Shown here: in pieces, positions 16,118-23,995 of the stretch
Layout of the letters: each line of letters opens with the position of its first letter
How positions within the stretch are numbered: the stretch's first letter is position 1
Assembly (NCBI GenBank): GCA_020635355.1
Contig: JACJZW010000015.1
Location: 1 to 64,000 of the forward strand
Source: Flavobacteriales bacterium
GTDB lineage: Bacteria > Bacteroidota > Bacteroidia > NS11-12g > UBA9320
Direction of reading: 5' to 3'
DNA: 64,000 nt
Notes under the pieces: generated by a model
The model's input: the letters and a program-made list of their open reading frames with translations, nothing else
Told to the model about the DNA's origin: nothing
The model's database searches: none
Program-made: the position numbers and the translations under genes

Positions 16118-16750
16118 CTACTTATGGATACGATGTTGTCGTTTTTTCATTTCACGGGCGATGTAACGGGCACTGTCATCTCCCATTTCAAGTTGATCAA
16201 TGATGTTGTGGTAACTCTGCACATCCCTGTCCTGACTGAGCTTAAACACCGTATCGATGGACTCCACCTCAATCTCAAACGCAGCAATCGCTCCAATCAC
16301 CCGTTGCTTAAAATCATCGGGAAGTTGATCGTATACCGTGGGAGAATCGGGATTGTTGCCCTCAAAGTGGAGGGACGTTTTTCTCAAAATATCCACCACT
16401 TTCTCTCCTTCTCCAAAACGAATGGAACCCCGTACATGTACGCTCATATAGTTCCAGGTGGAGGCGGTGTGCGGATTGGAATACCACGATCCGCTCACAT
16501 AGGTGTTTTTGCCTGTGAATACCACCAGAACGTTCGGGTTTTGCTGAAACGCCAAATGATGATCGGTGTGTTTCATGAGATGGCCTCGAAGGACTTGCTT
16601 TCCACCTGCCTCCTCAAGAAATACAGGTACTTGGGTAACAACAGGACGTAGTTCTGCGGTACACCCGGATAAAAAGGCCAGCGGAAATTCCGCAATCAAT
16701 TCAGCGATGAGCCTTGGGTCATCTTCTTTGTGATAGGGTAAATTATACAT
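16118..16750 (-). CDS. PaiB family FMN-binding protein (putative negative regulator)
   Basis: A 210-residue protein of the PaiB family (split-barrel flavin-binding fold). Visible family features are the N-terminal MYNLPYHKEDD start, the HLMKHTDHH segment, VVFTGKNTYVSGSWY and STWNYMSVHVRG (about residues 95-108), which form the FMN-binding barrel, and the C-terminal GIHAFEIEV-like region, here GAIAAFEIEVESI. Bacillus PaiB represses sporulation and protease genes, but most homologues are uncharacterised and may be flavin-dependent reductases. The start at 16750 gives the usual family N-terminus; an ATG at 16798 would add 16 atypical residues. Confidence 0.85.
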   Translation of the reverse strand: MYNLPYHKEDDPRLIAELIAEFPLAFLSGCTAELRPVVTQVPVFLEEAGGKQVLRGHLMKHTDHHLAFQQNPNVLVVFTGKNTYVSGSWYSNPHTASTWNYMSVHVRGSIRFGEGEKVVDILRKTSLHFEGNNPDSPTVYDQLPDDFKQRVIGAIAAFEIEVESIDTVFKLSQDRDVQSYHNIIDQLEMGDDSARYIAREMKKRQHRIHK

Positions 16751-16808
16751 CGATGTCTTAGCCTTACCTACGATCAAATCGGACCAGCCAGCCCCCACAT
16801 GATTACAA

Positions 16809-17420
16809 TTACTCTTTGCGATCTACTTCGTAAATGGTTCCGTCTTCGTACATCTGTCTTAAATCCGATTTAGGATAACCATATATCAGGCTATCATAAT
16901 TCTCGGGCTTGTCCAACTCCTTTACGCCGGACTTCTTATTGGTCATCAAATTGTTCTGGGACAAGTAAATGGTATCTGTATCCACCAGCATCACCTTCAT
17001 ATTGGAATAAAAACCATCTTCAGGCTCGTAATTGTAGATATCTCCTTCAATCGGTTCAGCGATATACGCCTTATCGCGTTTGGTGTTTTGAGCGCTGGTA
17101 ATACTCACGGCCACCACAATGATGGCGATGATGCCTAAACCGGAGAATTGCCAAAGAGGGCCGCGGGCTTGACTTTTGAATTGATCAAAGTCTCGCCTAA
17201 CCGTCTCCGGAATTTCCTTCTTCTTCTCGAATTTCGCGTTGCAATGGGTACAAGCCACTACGCCGTACTTACCAATTGGGAACATTGGTATCCAGAAGAC
17301 ATGTGCATGTCGCCTCCAAACGCCCATCTCCATGGAACCTTGCGTTCCGCACTCCGGGCACGTAGCCGACTTCAATTGTTCACCACCTAAAAAGGTTGAA
17401 TTGTAACCGTAAATTACCAT
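16809..17420 (-). CDS. Zinc-ribbon membrane protein, hypothetical
   Basis: A 203-residue protein. Residues 1-60 form a rubredoxin-like zinc ribbon: CPECG near residue 21 and CTHC near 57, with the conserved WIPMFPIG between them, a pattern common to zinc-ribbon 'family 15-like' membrane proteins. One hydrophobic helix lies at about 95-110 (GLGIIAIIVVAVSI). A periplasmic C-terminal domain rich in Asp and Tyr follows. Function unknown. It lies 58 bases upstream of the PaiB-like gene on the same strand. Confidence 0.75.
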   Translation of the reverse strand: MVIYGYNSTFLGGEQLKSATCPECGTQGSMEMGVWRRHAHVFWIPMFPIGKYGVVACTHCNAKFEKKKEIPETVRRDFDQFKSQARGPLWQFSGLGIIAIIVVAVSITSAQNTKRDKAYIAEPIEGDIYNYEPEDGFYSNMKVMLVDTDTIYLSQNNLMTNKKSGVKELDKPENYDSLIYGYPKSDLRQMYEDGTIYEVDRKE

Positions 17421-17528
17421 GTTGTTTGATTGTGATTGCTGGGGAACGAATATAATCGACCATGCGATTCATAAACCTATTGAACACGGTTTTCTTGTTG
17501 GTTTCTACCAAAAAAGAGGATGACAAAA

Positions 17529-17560
17529 AAAGCCGACATCCGTATACGGGTGTCGGCTTT
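17529..17560 (-). terminator. Rho-independent terminator after the T9SS protein gene
   Basis: AAAGCCGACA pairs with TGTCGGCTTT, extended by TCCG/CGGG around a TATA loop, giving a stem of about 14 pairs. On the minus strand it is followed by TTTTTTGTCA. It lies 17 bases past the stop of the gene at 17578-18771. Confidence 0.85.
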
Positions 17561-17577
17561 GAAGAAATGGTGTCTTC

Positions 17578-18771
17578 TTAATTTTGAATGGAGATTTTCT
17601 GATATCCGGCTAGTTGACCGTTTTGATATACGTTCATGATGTAGTGACCCGAACTTAAATCCGATACGTCAATGGTTTGCAGGTCTGTTACATGCATTTT
17701 GGAGCGCAATACCCGTCCAAAAACGTCAACCAATTCATAGGAAACTGACTCACCCAGGTTTGAGCTAGAAAGGGTGATTACACCGTGACTGGCAGGATTC
17801 GGGAAAATGGCTACATCCACCATAGAATTCAGCTTATGTATCCCAACCGAATTCTCATCCATACGGTCTTGCATCACTTCCATCTTTTCCATCGTGGTTG
17901 GTTTATCCGCCTCATAGTGGATAGCCACTAACGGAAGCAATTCATCAGCACGGTAGAAATACACTCTTCGGTAGGTTGCAATTTGTCCTTGAGTGAGTCC
18001 AAAAGCGGTAAGCAACTGCGCTGGTGCCTGAGCCCCTCCTAGAAAAAAGCTGTCCTGAACAGAAACCCATTCTGAAACTTGCAGAACCGGAATGGTGTAA
18101 AACTGGCCGGTAGCGAAGTTCTTCACTTTTATACTTCCCCAACCAATCACGGAATCCGTTTGTGAGCGGCTTGTCTTGCGCTCGCCGGCCGTGTTATTCA
18201 GCCCAAAGGCTCCGATTGTCAAATTGAATTTGGTGGTAAACTTGGAGGTTGATGTCCAATTTTTACCGTTTGTTACCGGATAGGACATATCTACATTGGG
18301 TACATCTCGTACAATGCCTTGAACCGGGAACGTCACATTGTCGGTAGCACCACCGGTAACCAGTGTCAATGAGATCACTTGTTCATCGGGAATTTCTTCT
18401 CCCAGGTAGGCTGATTCGCTGGCATCCACCTTTTGATAGGCTGTTGCATTGTATGACAATCCTCCGGCGAAGTTGTAATGCACCGCCTTGTTGTACGTTG
18501 CGTTGGCAAAATTGGTTGAGGTAGTTCCGTCCCGTCGATACAGAAAACTTCCGGCACTTGTGGCGGTTGTAATATCCCAGGAACCATTGGTTTTAGCGGT
18601 AGCCAGGGAGGAGAAATCCGTCATATTCTGCACGCGGTTGAAGGTGTCCACCAAAACAATCTTGGCAGTGGCCGGTGAATTCACGGTAATCTGCGCCGAG
18701 ACGTCAAGCCCTGATCCAATTAGGATAAGGGATAAAAGACAACATTTAATTGTGGTAATCATTGTGTTCAT
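17578..18771 (-). CDS. T9SS type A sorting domain protein, function unknown
   Basis: A 397-residue secreted protein. The signal peptide ends near residue 26 (LDVSAQ). A beta-rich middle with Thr/Asn/Ser-rich strands follows, then a T9SS sorting domain: VAIFPNPASHG, YELVDVFGRVLRS, DLSSGHYIMNVYQ and the end QKISIQN. It is expected on the surface after PorU processing. It has its own terminator and about 200 bases of upstream spacing, so it is probably monocistronic. No enzymatic domain recognised. Confidence 0.87.
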   Translation of the reverse strand: MNTMITTIKCCLLSLILIGSGLDVSAQITVNSPATAKIVLVDTFNRVQNMTDFSSLATAKTNGSWDITTATSAGSFLYRRDGTTSTNFANATYNKAVHYNFAGGLSYNATAYQKVDASESAYLGEEIPDEQVISLTLVTGGATDNVTFPVQGIVRDVPNVDMSYPVTNGKNWTSTSKFTTKFNLTIGAFGLNNTAGERKTSRSQTDSVIGWGSIKVKNFATGQFYTIPVLQVSEWVSVQDSFFLGGAQAPAQLLTAFGLTQGQIATYRRVYFYRADELLPLVAIHYEADKPTTMEKMEVMQDRMDENSVGIHKLNSMVDVAIFPNPASHGVITLSSSNLGESVSYELVDVFGRVLRSKMHVTDLQTIDVSDLSSGHYIMNVYQNGQLAGYQKISIQN

Positions 18772-18978
18772 ATAGGTTGATTTTTTAAGACTACATAGTT
18801 AACCATTTGGTATTCCAAAACAAAATGGGTTTAGGGCATAATGCATCAACGGAATCGGGACGTGTTTTCTCCCATTTAAATGACACCATTGGAAGTCCTA
18901 ACCTATGCGCCTGAATTTCACACAGCGGGACAGAATGGATTGCCTCATGTCAATTAATTGCCTTGGATGTGTCAACCA

Positions 18979-19338
18979 TTAAAATGAATAACTTAATTGA
19001 CAACACAAGATGGTCAAAATCACCGAGCCTATCGTCCCAAGGATATAGAACAGCATGCGAAGGTTGGTGGGTTCGAACCACCGGCCCAGGTAGTGGTGGA
19101 TCAGGCATTCGGCTAAAAAGCCAAATGAAAAAGCCAAATTGGCTATGACTCCATAGATCACGATCCAAATAATGTCCGCAACATAAAACGAAGTCGCAAA
19201 GATGGTCATGCTTATGGCTCCCGCCAATCCCACGGCAAGGTTAAAGGGTAAGCGCCTACCCTCCCACCATTGCAAGGCGTTGTCCAATGGGTCGGTTCGC
19301 GGTTCGTCGAAATCCAGTACTTCTTCGGTTGATGACAT
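18979..19338 (-). CDS. Small integral membrane protein, hypothetical
   Basis: A 119-residue protein with an acidic N-terminus (about 35 residues) and three hydrophobic segments: about 36-55, 58-78 and 95-115 (FYILGTIGSVILTILCC). Basic loops after the helices fit an inner-membrane topology. No family recognised; the helix pattern is too general to assign. It sits alone between the T9SS cargo gene and the methyltransferase, all on the same strand. Confidence 0.6.
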   Translation of the reverse strand: MSSTEEVLDFDEPRTDPLDNALQWWEGRRLPFNLAVGLAGAISMTIFATSFYVADIIWIVIYGVIANLAFSFGFLAECLIHHYLGRWFEPTNLRMLFYILGTIGSVILTILCCQLSYSF

Positions 19339-19431
19339 TCAGGTGGAAACGAATAACGGATAACTAAGAACGAATATCCAGGATAAATCGGTAATTACAT
19401 GAAATAAGAACAACAAGGTTCATCCGAAAAA

Positions 19432-20190
19432 CTAATGGGGTTTTTCGCCCACCAAAACCAGGTTTGGGGTGAACACCACATCGTCCCAGGTCCGGGCAGA
19501 AGCAAAGAGAATGAGTTTGCGCCAAAGCACATACTTGAACCAGATAATACGCCGGAAGAATTCCTTAACAGGGTTCTCAATGAAAACCAGTCCGGGAAGT
19601 ACACGGGCATTCAGGTAACCAGCAGATTGCATGATTTGCATACCGCTGTTTTTATTCAGAAAAACCTCATGCGTAAAATCAGCAAAAGCAAAAACCGATG
19701 CTTGTGGGGCATCCATATTGGGCGTTCGGAACAACACTCGTCCGCCCGGTCGTAAAGCCTTGAACACCACTTGTAAAAAGTCCATCAACTCATCTTTGGT
19801 GAGGTGTTCAATCAAATCAATCGCGGTTACGACGTCAAATTCTTCGTGGTGAAGGGACAGAAAATCGGCTGCCTCGGCAAGTTCGATTCCTTCCACACCA
19901 AACACCCCGGCCATCTTCACTTGTTCCGGACTCAGATCAATACCTTGAGTATGGTTGTATCCCGCATCCCGCATGGCTTGAACGAAGGATCCTGTCCCGC
20001 ACCCAATGTCCAGAATCCGAACGGATTTATCACCGGGCATAAGACCTTCAAACTCGCGTTTAAAATAGCGACGCTGTTGTTCAAAATGAATGCGTTGAGC
20101 GTTGGTTCCCTCCACCCCTGAATGGGTGGTATAGTATCGCTCATACAGGATTTTACGGTACTTCACTGGCGTGGATCGATGGGCAAACAT
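19432..20190 (-). CDS. Class I SAM-dependent methyltransferase
   Basis: A 252-residue methyltransferase. Motif I DIGCGTGSF (about 60-68), motif II acidic GIDLSPEQ (about 83-90), TAIDLIEHL (post-motif II) and LRPGGRVLFRTPN are all present. The order resembles UbiG/Coq3-like and polysaccharide-linked methyltransferases, and the C-terminal VKEFFRRIIWFKY hydrophobic part recalls cell-envelope glycan methyltransferases. Substrate unknown. A -7 box (TATGTTTG) overlaps the ATG at 20190, so the real start may be the GTG at 20166, which gives the KYRKILYERYY N-terminus. Confidence 0.88.
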   Translation of the reverse strand: MFAHRSTPVKYRKILYERYYTTHSGVEGTNAQRIHFEQQRRYFKREFEGLMPGDKSVRILDIGCGTGSFVQAMRDAGYNHTQGIDLSPEQVKMAGVFGVEGIELAEAADFLSLHHEEFDVVTAIDLIEHLTKDELMDFLQVVFKALRPGGRVLFRTPNMDAPQASVFAFADFTHEVFLNKNSGMQIMQSAGYLNARVLPGLVFIENPVKEFFRRIIWFKYVLWRKLILFASARTWDDVVFTPNLVLVGEKPH

Positions 20191-20201
20191 AGCTATTTTT
20201 G
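20184..20201. promoter_or_regulatory. Back-to-back -7 boxes, methyltransferase (-) and rnhB (+)
   Basis: CAAACATA at 20184-20191 reads TATGTTTG on the minus strand. TATTTTTG at 20194-20201 is the plus-strand box. Both match TAnnTTTG exactly and are two bases apart, inside a gap of about 14 bases between divergent starts. Any -33 element of either promoter would lie inside the opposite gene. Confidence 0.55.
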
Positions 20202-20204
20202 CCT

Positions 20205-20810
20205 ATGCTATTGACCTCGGTTCAAACCGATCTGATTGAAGCCGGATGCGATGAAGCCGGACGTGGATGCCTGGCCGGACCGGTATGTGCAGCAGCCGTG
20301 ATTTTACCTCCAAATTATCAGTTAAAGGATCTGAACGACTCCAAAAAATTGAGTGAAAAAAAACGTGATCAACTTCGTCCCATCATCGAACGGGATGCGA
20401 TTGCCTGGAGTGTGGTCATGGTGGATGAAAACGATATTGATAAACTTAACATTCTCCATGCATCAATCGAAGGAATGCATCGGGCGTTACACACCCTTTC
20501 CGTGAAACCGGAATTCATTGCTGTGGACGGAAACCGATTCAAACCTTTTGAGTCCATACCGCATCAAACCGTGGTAAAAGGTGATGGTAAGTACCTGAAC
20601 ATTGCCGCCGCATCTGTTTTGGCAAAAACGCACCGTGATGAATACATGCACCAATTGCACAACCAATACCCCCATTACAATTGGCTTCGAAACAAAGGCT
20701 ATCCAACCGCAGAGCACATCGAAGCGCTGGAAACTTTTGGCCGATGTATTCATCACCGCTCCTCTTTTTCCATTAAAAGCAAACAACTCTCTCTATGGCC
20801 CTTAAACTGA
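20205..20810 (+). CDS. rnhB: Ribonuclease HII
   Basis: A 201-residue RNase HII, which cleaves the RNA strand of RNA:DNA hybrids and removes single ribonucleotides from DNA with Mg or Mn. The catalytic DEAGRG (Asp16-Glu17) lies near the N-terminus, AVDGNRF supplies the third Asp, and the C-terminal GYPTAEHIEAL plus HHRSSF are family-specific. The ATG at 20205 lies three bases after the TATTTTTG box; the in-frame TTG at 20199 lies inside the box. Its 3' end overlaps the next gene by 16 bases. Confidence 0.96.
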   Translation: MLLTSVQTDLIEAGCDEAGRGCLAGPVCAAAVILPPNYQLKDLNDSKKLSEKKRDQLRPIIERDAIAWSVVMVDENDIDKLNILHASIEGMHRALHTLSVKPEFIAVDGNRFKPFESIPHQTVVKGDGKYLNIAAASVLAKTHRDEYMHQLHNQYPHYNWLRNKGYPTAEHIEALETFGRCIHHRSSFSIKSKQLSLWPLN

Positions 20811-21571
20811 AGAATATTGCCATTCATGCCATAGGGCTGATCGGTTCTCTATGCCTCACCTTTGTGGTTCAAGGGCAAAATCGATACTTTTTGGGTGTGG
20901 ATATAGGCCCGAAAGTGGATATCTACCGACTGGCCAGTGGTGGCTCCAGGCCATACGACCCCAGCCTATCCGTTGAGAATGATTTAGGGGCATTCTTTGG
21001 GGTGAATGGCGGCGTTTTGGTAGAGAACAAGATTATGGTGGAAACGGGGTTGTATCGTTCCAATTTCAGAGCCGTGATTGACATCGTGAACGAAGATGGT
21101 CAGCACTATTTCCAGAATACGCCCATCAATACCTTCACCGCGTGGTTTCTCCCGGTAAACTTTAACATTCGCAAACCGTGGCGTGATAAACCCAATCAGT
21201 TTTGGTACGCTGGCCTTGGTACCTCCACCCTTGTGGGAATAAAACGAGGAGTGGATCAGTACATCAGTCATGGTGAATTGGTAGATCCATCCGACATCAA
21301 CCAGGGCACGATTGGCTACAGCATCACGTCCAATAGTTTTGATGCAAAAATTATCACGCTCAACGGAAACGCGGGCATTCACTACCCCATCAATGCATCC
21401 GTGGTGGCCAATTTTTCCATTTCTGTCCGCTTGGGTGTTGCCGGAAATAATTTCATCGATATTGATCACGAAACACCGGATTACCCCAGTGTCAAGAACA
21501 CGATTTATACCTCCGGAAGCGGCGCCCAACTGCAATTCGGTTTCCGATATTTTCTGGATGATACGGAGTGA
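20795..21571 (+). CDS. Outer-membrane beta-barrel protein (PorT-like)
   Basis: A 258-residue protein with a signal peptide (about residues 8-27, ending VVQGQ). The mature part shows repeated amphipathic strands with Gly/aromatic girdles (GVDIGPKVDIY, FGVNGGVLVENKIMVETGLY, LQFGFRYF), typical of small Bacteroidota outer-membrane barrels. The end is RYFLDDTE rather than a terminal aromatic. Role unknown. Translation is probably coupled to rnhB through the 16-base overlap, though the two functions are unrelated. Confidence 0.8.
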   Translation: MALKLKNIAIHAIGLIGSLCLTFVVQGQNRYFLGVDIGPKVDIYRLASGGSRPYDPSLSVENDLGAFFGVNGGVLVENKIMVETGLYRSNFRAVIDIVNEDGQHYFQNTPINTFTAWFLPVNFNIRKPWRDKPNQFWYAGLGTSTLVGIKRGVDQYISHGELVDPSDINQGTIGYSITSNSFDAKIITLNGNAGIHYPINASVVANFSISVRLGVAGNNFIDIDHETPDYPSVKNTIYTSGSGAQLQFGFRYFLDDTE

Positions 21572-21600
21572 TGGGTGATGGGTTAACGGTGATGGGTTAG
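21568..21600 (+). repeat. Heptamer repeat GTGATGG
   Basis: GTGATGG, GTGATGG, GTTAACG, GTGATGG, then GTTAG: a period-7 array that begins in the last bases of the barrel gene. Confidence 0.7.
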
Positions 21601-21669
21601 CCTCTTGTACACGCACCACGGATACCGGACAATTAGAAGACTAGTAGAATAGCTGAGTTGTAGCCAATT

Positions 21670-21701
21670 CACTCTCACTCTCTAACTCACTCTCACTCTC
21701 C
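21670..21701 (+). repeat. Hexamer repeat ACTCTC
   Basis: ACTCTC units (two, an altered TAACTC, then two more) form a pyrimidine-only tract about 20 bases before the K+ channel start. Confidence 0.7.
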
Positions 21702-21722
21702 AATAAGTCGTTACTTTGCACC

Positions 21723-22562
21723 ATGCCCCGACCATCGGTTCACGACATAGAAGGATTGAACTGGCGACAACGCTGGCATCGGATCATTTTTGAAGCCGAC
21801 ACGCGCGAGGGTGTTCGGTTTGACGTGATGCTGCTATGGGCCATTCTGGCCAGTGTATGTGTGGTGATGCTCAGCAGTGTACCATCCTTCAATCAGCGAT
21901 ATCGGGATTGGTTAACCATTGCGGAGTGGGTTTTCACCGTGGTTTTCAGCATTGAATACTTTCTTCGAATTTTTCTGAGTGATCAGCCCAGAAAATACCT
22001 GCTCAGCTTTTGGGGTATCATTGACTTACTGAGTACCATTCCAACCTATCTGTCGTTAGTGATTGAAGGGCCGCAGTACCTGCTGATGATTCGAATACTC
22101 CGGTTACTACGGATTTTTCGAATTCTCAGCTTACGCCGATATTCCGATGAGGCGCGAAGCCTGGGTCATTCCGTTCGTGCAAGTGGCGCCAAAATCACTG
22201 TATTCTTTGCCATTATTCTCATCATCGTTGTATTGATGGGCACCTTGATGTACATCATCGAAGGTCCCGAGAACGGATTTCAGTCCATCCCGTTCAGTAT
22301 TTACTGGGCAATTGTTACCATAACAACGGTAGGCTATGGCGATGTAACCCCCGGTACCGTAATGGGTCAGGCGCTGTCATCTGCCTTGATGATTATCGGT
22401 TATGCCGTGATTGCCGTGCCCACGGGAATCGTGAGTGTTGAGTTTGCCCAAAATATGCGGTCCGGACGAGTTTGTCCGCGTTGTGGATTGAACGATGTGG
22501 ACAATGATGCCAATTACTGCAAACAATGTGGATTGGATATGCGTTCTGATCCCCAAACGTGA
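21723..22562 (+). CDS. Voltage-gated K+ channel with C-terminal zinc ribbon
   Basis: A 279-residue six-helix ion channel of the Kv type. Helices S1-S4 span about 35-140, with an S4 of regularly spaced arginines (RILRLLRIFRILSLRR, 124-139). The pore helix and selectivity filter TTVGYGD (201-207) sit between S5 and S6. Expected role: K+ flux in response to membrane voltage at the inner membrane. Unusual is the cytoplasmic tail: CPRC (251-254) and CKQC (266-269) make a four-cysteine zinc ribbon of the double-zinc-ribbon style. A TTACTTTG-like box ends four bases before the ATG. Confidence 0.93.
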   Translation: MPRPSVHDIEGLNWRQRWHRIIFEADTREGVRFDVMLLWAILASVCVVMLSSVPSFNQRYRDWLTIAEWVFTVVFSIEYFLRIFLSDQPRKYLLSFWGIIDLLSTIPTYLSLVIEGPQYLLMIRILRLLRIFRILSLRRYSDEARSLGHSVRASGAKITVFFAIILIIVVLMGTLMYIIEGPENGFQSIPFSIYWAIVTITTVGYGDVTPGTVMGQALSSALMIIGYAVIAVPTGIVSVEFAQNMRSGRVCPRCGLNDVDNDANYCKQCGLDMRSDPQT

Positions 22563-22568
22563 GTTCAC

Positions 22569-22751
22569 GTGACGGAGAACACCAACCAAGATTATTATTT
22601 TGATGCATCCGGCCGATTGGTCATGACGAGGCATTATCATCTCAAACGGGGCTACTGTTGTGGCAACGGGTGCAAGCATTGCCCTTTTGACTATGAAGGC
22701 GTAAACAATCCGCTACTCCGGCAACAACTGATCAATCAGCAAACCGATTAA
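22569..22751 (+). CDS. DUF5522-like cysteine-rich small protein
   Basis: A 60-residue protein starting at a GTG seven bases after the channel gene. It contains the family signature RGYCCGNGCKHCPFDY (about 27-42), a compact four-cysteine motif likely to bind a metal. Such short proteins are widespread in bacteria and of unknown role. Its TAA lies in TTAATTAA, shared with the stop of the convergent permease gene. Confidence 0.8.
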   Translation: MTENTNQDYYFDASGRLVMTRHYHLKRGYCCGNGCKHCPFDYEGVNNPLLRQQLINQQTD

Positions 22752-23968
22752 TTAAACCGGATCGCCTGAACCGGTGAAATCGCCCGGACAAGCAAGGCCG
22801 GGATCAGCAGCATGACCATAGAAATTATCAGCGTTCCCACATTGAGCATGACCACATGCTCCAAGGCAATCTGCACCGGAACCACCGCCATGTAATAAGT
22901 CTCTTCCGGCAGCGTGACTATACCCGTCGTGTTTTGCAACCATGCCAGTCCCAGTCCAATGGCATTCCCAATGGCCAGTCCAGGTAGAACGATCATGAAT
23001 CCATTGACCAAAAAAATACGTTCAACCTGGCCATTCCGGGCACCTAAACTTTTGAGAATTCCGATCATTCGGGTTCTGTTCAGGATCAGAATGAGGAAGG
23101 CCGTGATCAGATTTACCACCGCAACAATGGTCATCAACACAATGATGATTACAGCATTGGAATCCACGATATTCAACCATTGAAAGATTACCGGATGCAG
23201 TTCCTCCACGCTGAACGCCCGCAACGACAAACCAATGCGTTGATCAATATTCTCCGCCATGAGGGTGGGATCTACCCCGGGATCCAATCCCACTTCAAAA
23301 CCACTCACCATGCTATAATCCGTGGTGTAAATACGCTGAATCACGCGGATATCCGTGTAACACACCGTTCGATCAAATTCACCCAAACCGGTTTGAAAAA
23401 GACCGGTTACGGTAAAACGTCTGCGTCTGACCTTGGCATCATGGATGAAAAACACCTCCACCCGATCTCCGGTATCAACAGATAATCGATTGGCTACTGC
23501 CGTGCTCAGCAACAGGTCATACGTATCCGTTGAATCGGTCAAATTGGGCAGATTCCCGCGTACCAGACTGTTTTGTAAAAACCGCCAGTCGTAGTTTGCC
23601 GGCACTCCTTTGAACAGCATGCCTTCAATTTCGGATGAGGTATTGATGATGCCGGTTTTGCTGCAAAACGGTGTGACGCTTCGAATGCCGGATTGGTGGG
23701 CAAACTGGGTATCAAAGGGTTGGTTTACATCAATGAGCACCAGCTCACGACTTTGGTTCAGATCGAGATTTCGAATTTGAACAGGTCCTTCAAAACCGAT
23801 GACCTTATTCCGAATTTCATTTTGAAATCCTTTGACAATGCCCACAGCCAGCAGCATAACAGCCAAACTGATGCCTATTCCGGTAATGGCCAGCCGAATG
23901 ATGAATTTTGTGAACGATCGGCCCTCCGATCGTGCCAACTTCTTCCCAACGAAAAGGCTAAAATCCAT
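22748..23968 (-). CDS. ABC transporter permease, LolC/LolE (FtsX-like) type
   Basis: A 406-residue permease. A helix lies after a short cytoplasmic N-terminus (about 24-46), followed by a MacB-like periplasmic domain (about 50-260) and three C-terminal helices (about 270-400) of the FtsX fold. Order and length match LolC/LolE, which extract lipoproteins from the inner membrane with LolD; MacB-type export is an alternative. No ATPase gene is adjacent. Divergent from the DUF1343 gene, with 27 bases between starts. Its stop overlaps that of the DUF5522 gene in a TTAATTAA palindrome. Confidence 0.88.
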   Translation of the reverse strand: MDFSLFVGKKLARSEGRSFTKFIIRLAITGIGISLAVMLLAVGIVKGFQNEIRNKVIGFEGPVQIRNLDLNQSRELVLIDVNQPFDTQFAHQSGIRSVTPFCSKTGIINTSSEIEGMLFKGVPANYDWRFLQNSLVRGNLPNLTDSTDTYDLLLSTAVANRLSVDTGDRVEVFFIHDAKVRRRRFTVTGLFQTGLGEFDRTVCYTDIRVIQRIYTTDYSMVSGFEVGLDPGVDPTLMAENIDQRIGLSLRAFSVEELHPVIFQWLNIVDSNAVIIIVLMTIVAVVNLITAFLILILNRTRMIGILKSLGARNGQVERIFLVNGFMIVLPGLAIGNAIGLGLAWLQNTTGIVTLPEETYYMAVVPVQIALEHVVMLNVGTLIISMVMLLIPALLVRAISPVQAIRFN

Positions 23969-23995
23969 ACTTTCGAGCCGTTAGCGCGTTCAAAA

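Noticed and set aside
19065..19085. GGTTCGAACC resembling a tRNA T-loop
   Set aside because: It lies in the coding frame of the small membrane protein (WFEPTNL on the minus strand), and no acceptor or anticodon stems surround it.
20984..21619. Antisense open frame opposite the PorT-like barrel gene
   Set aside because: Barrel gene on the plus strand has signal peptide and strand pattern; the antisense frame lacks these and ends in repeat DNA.
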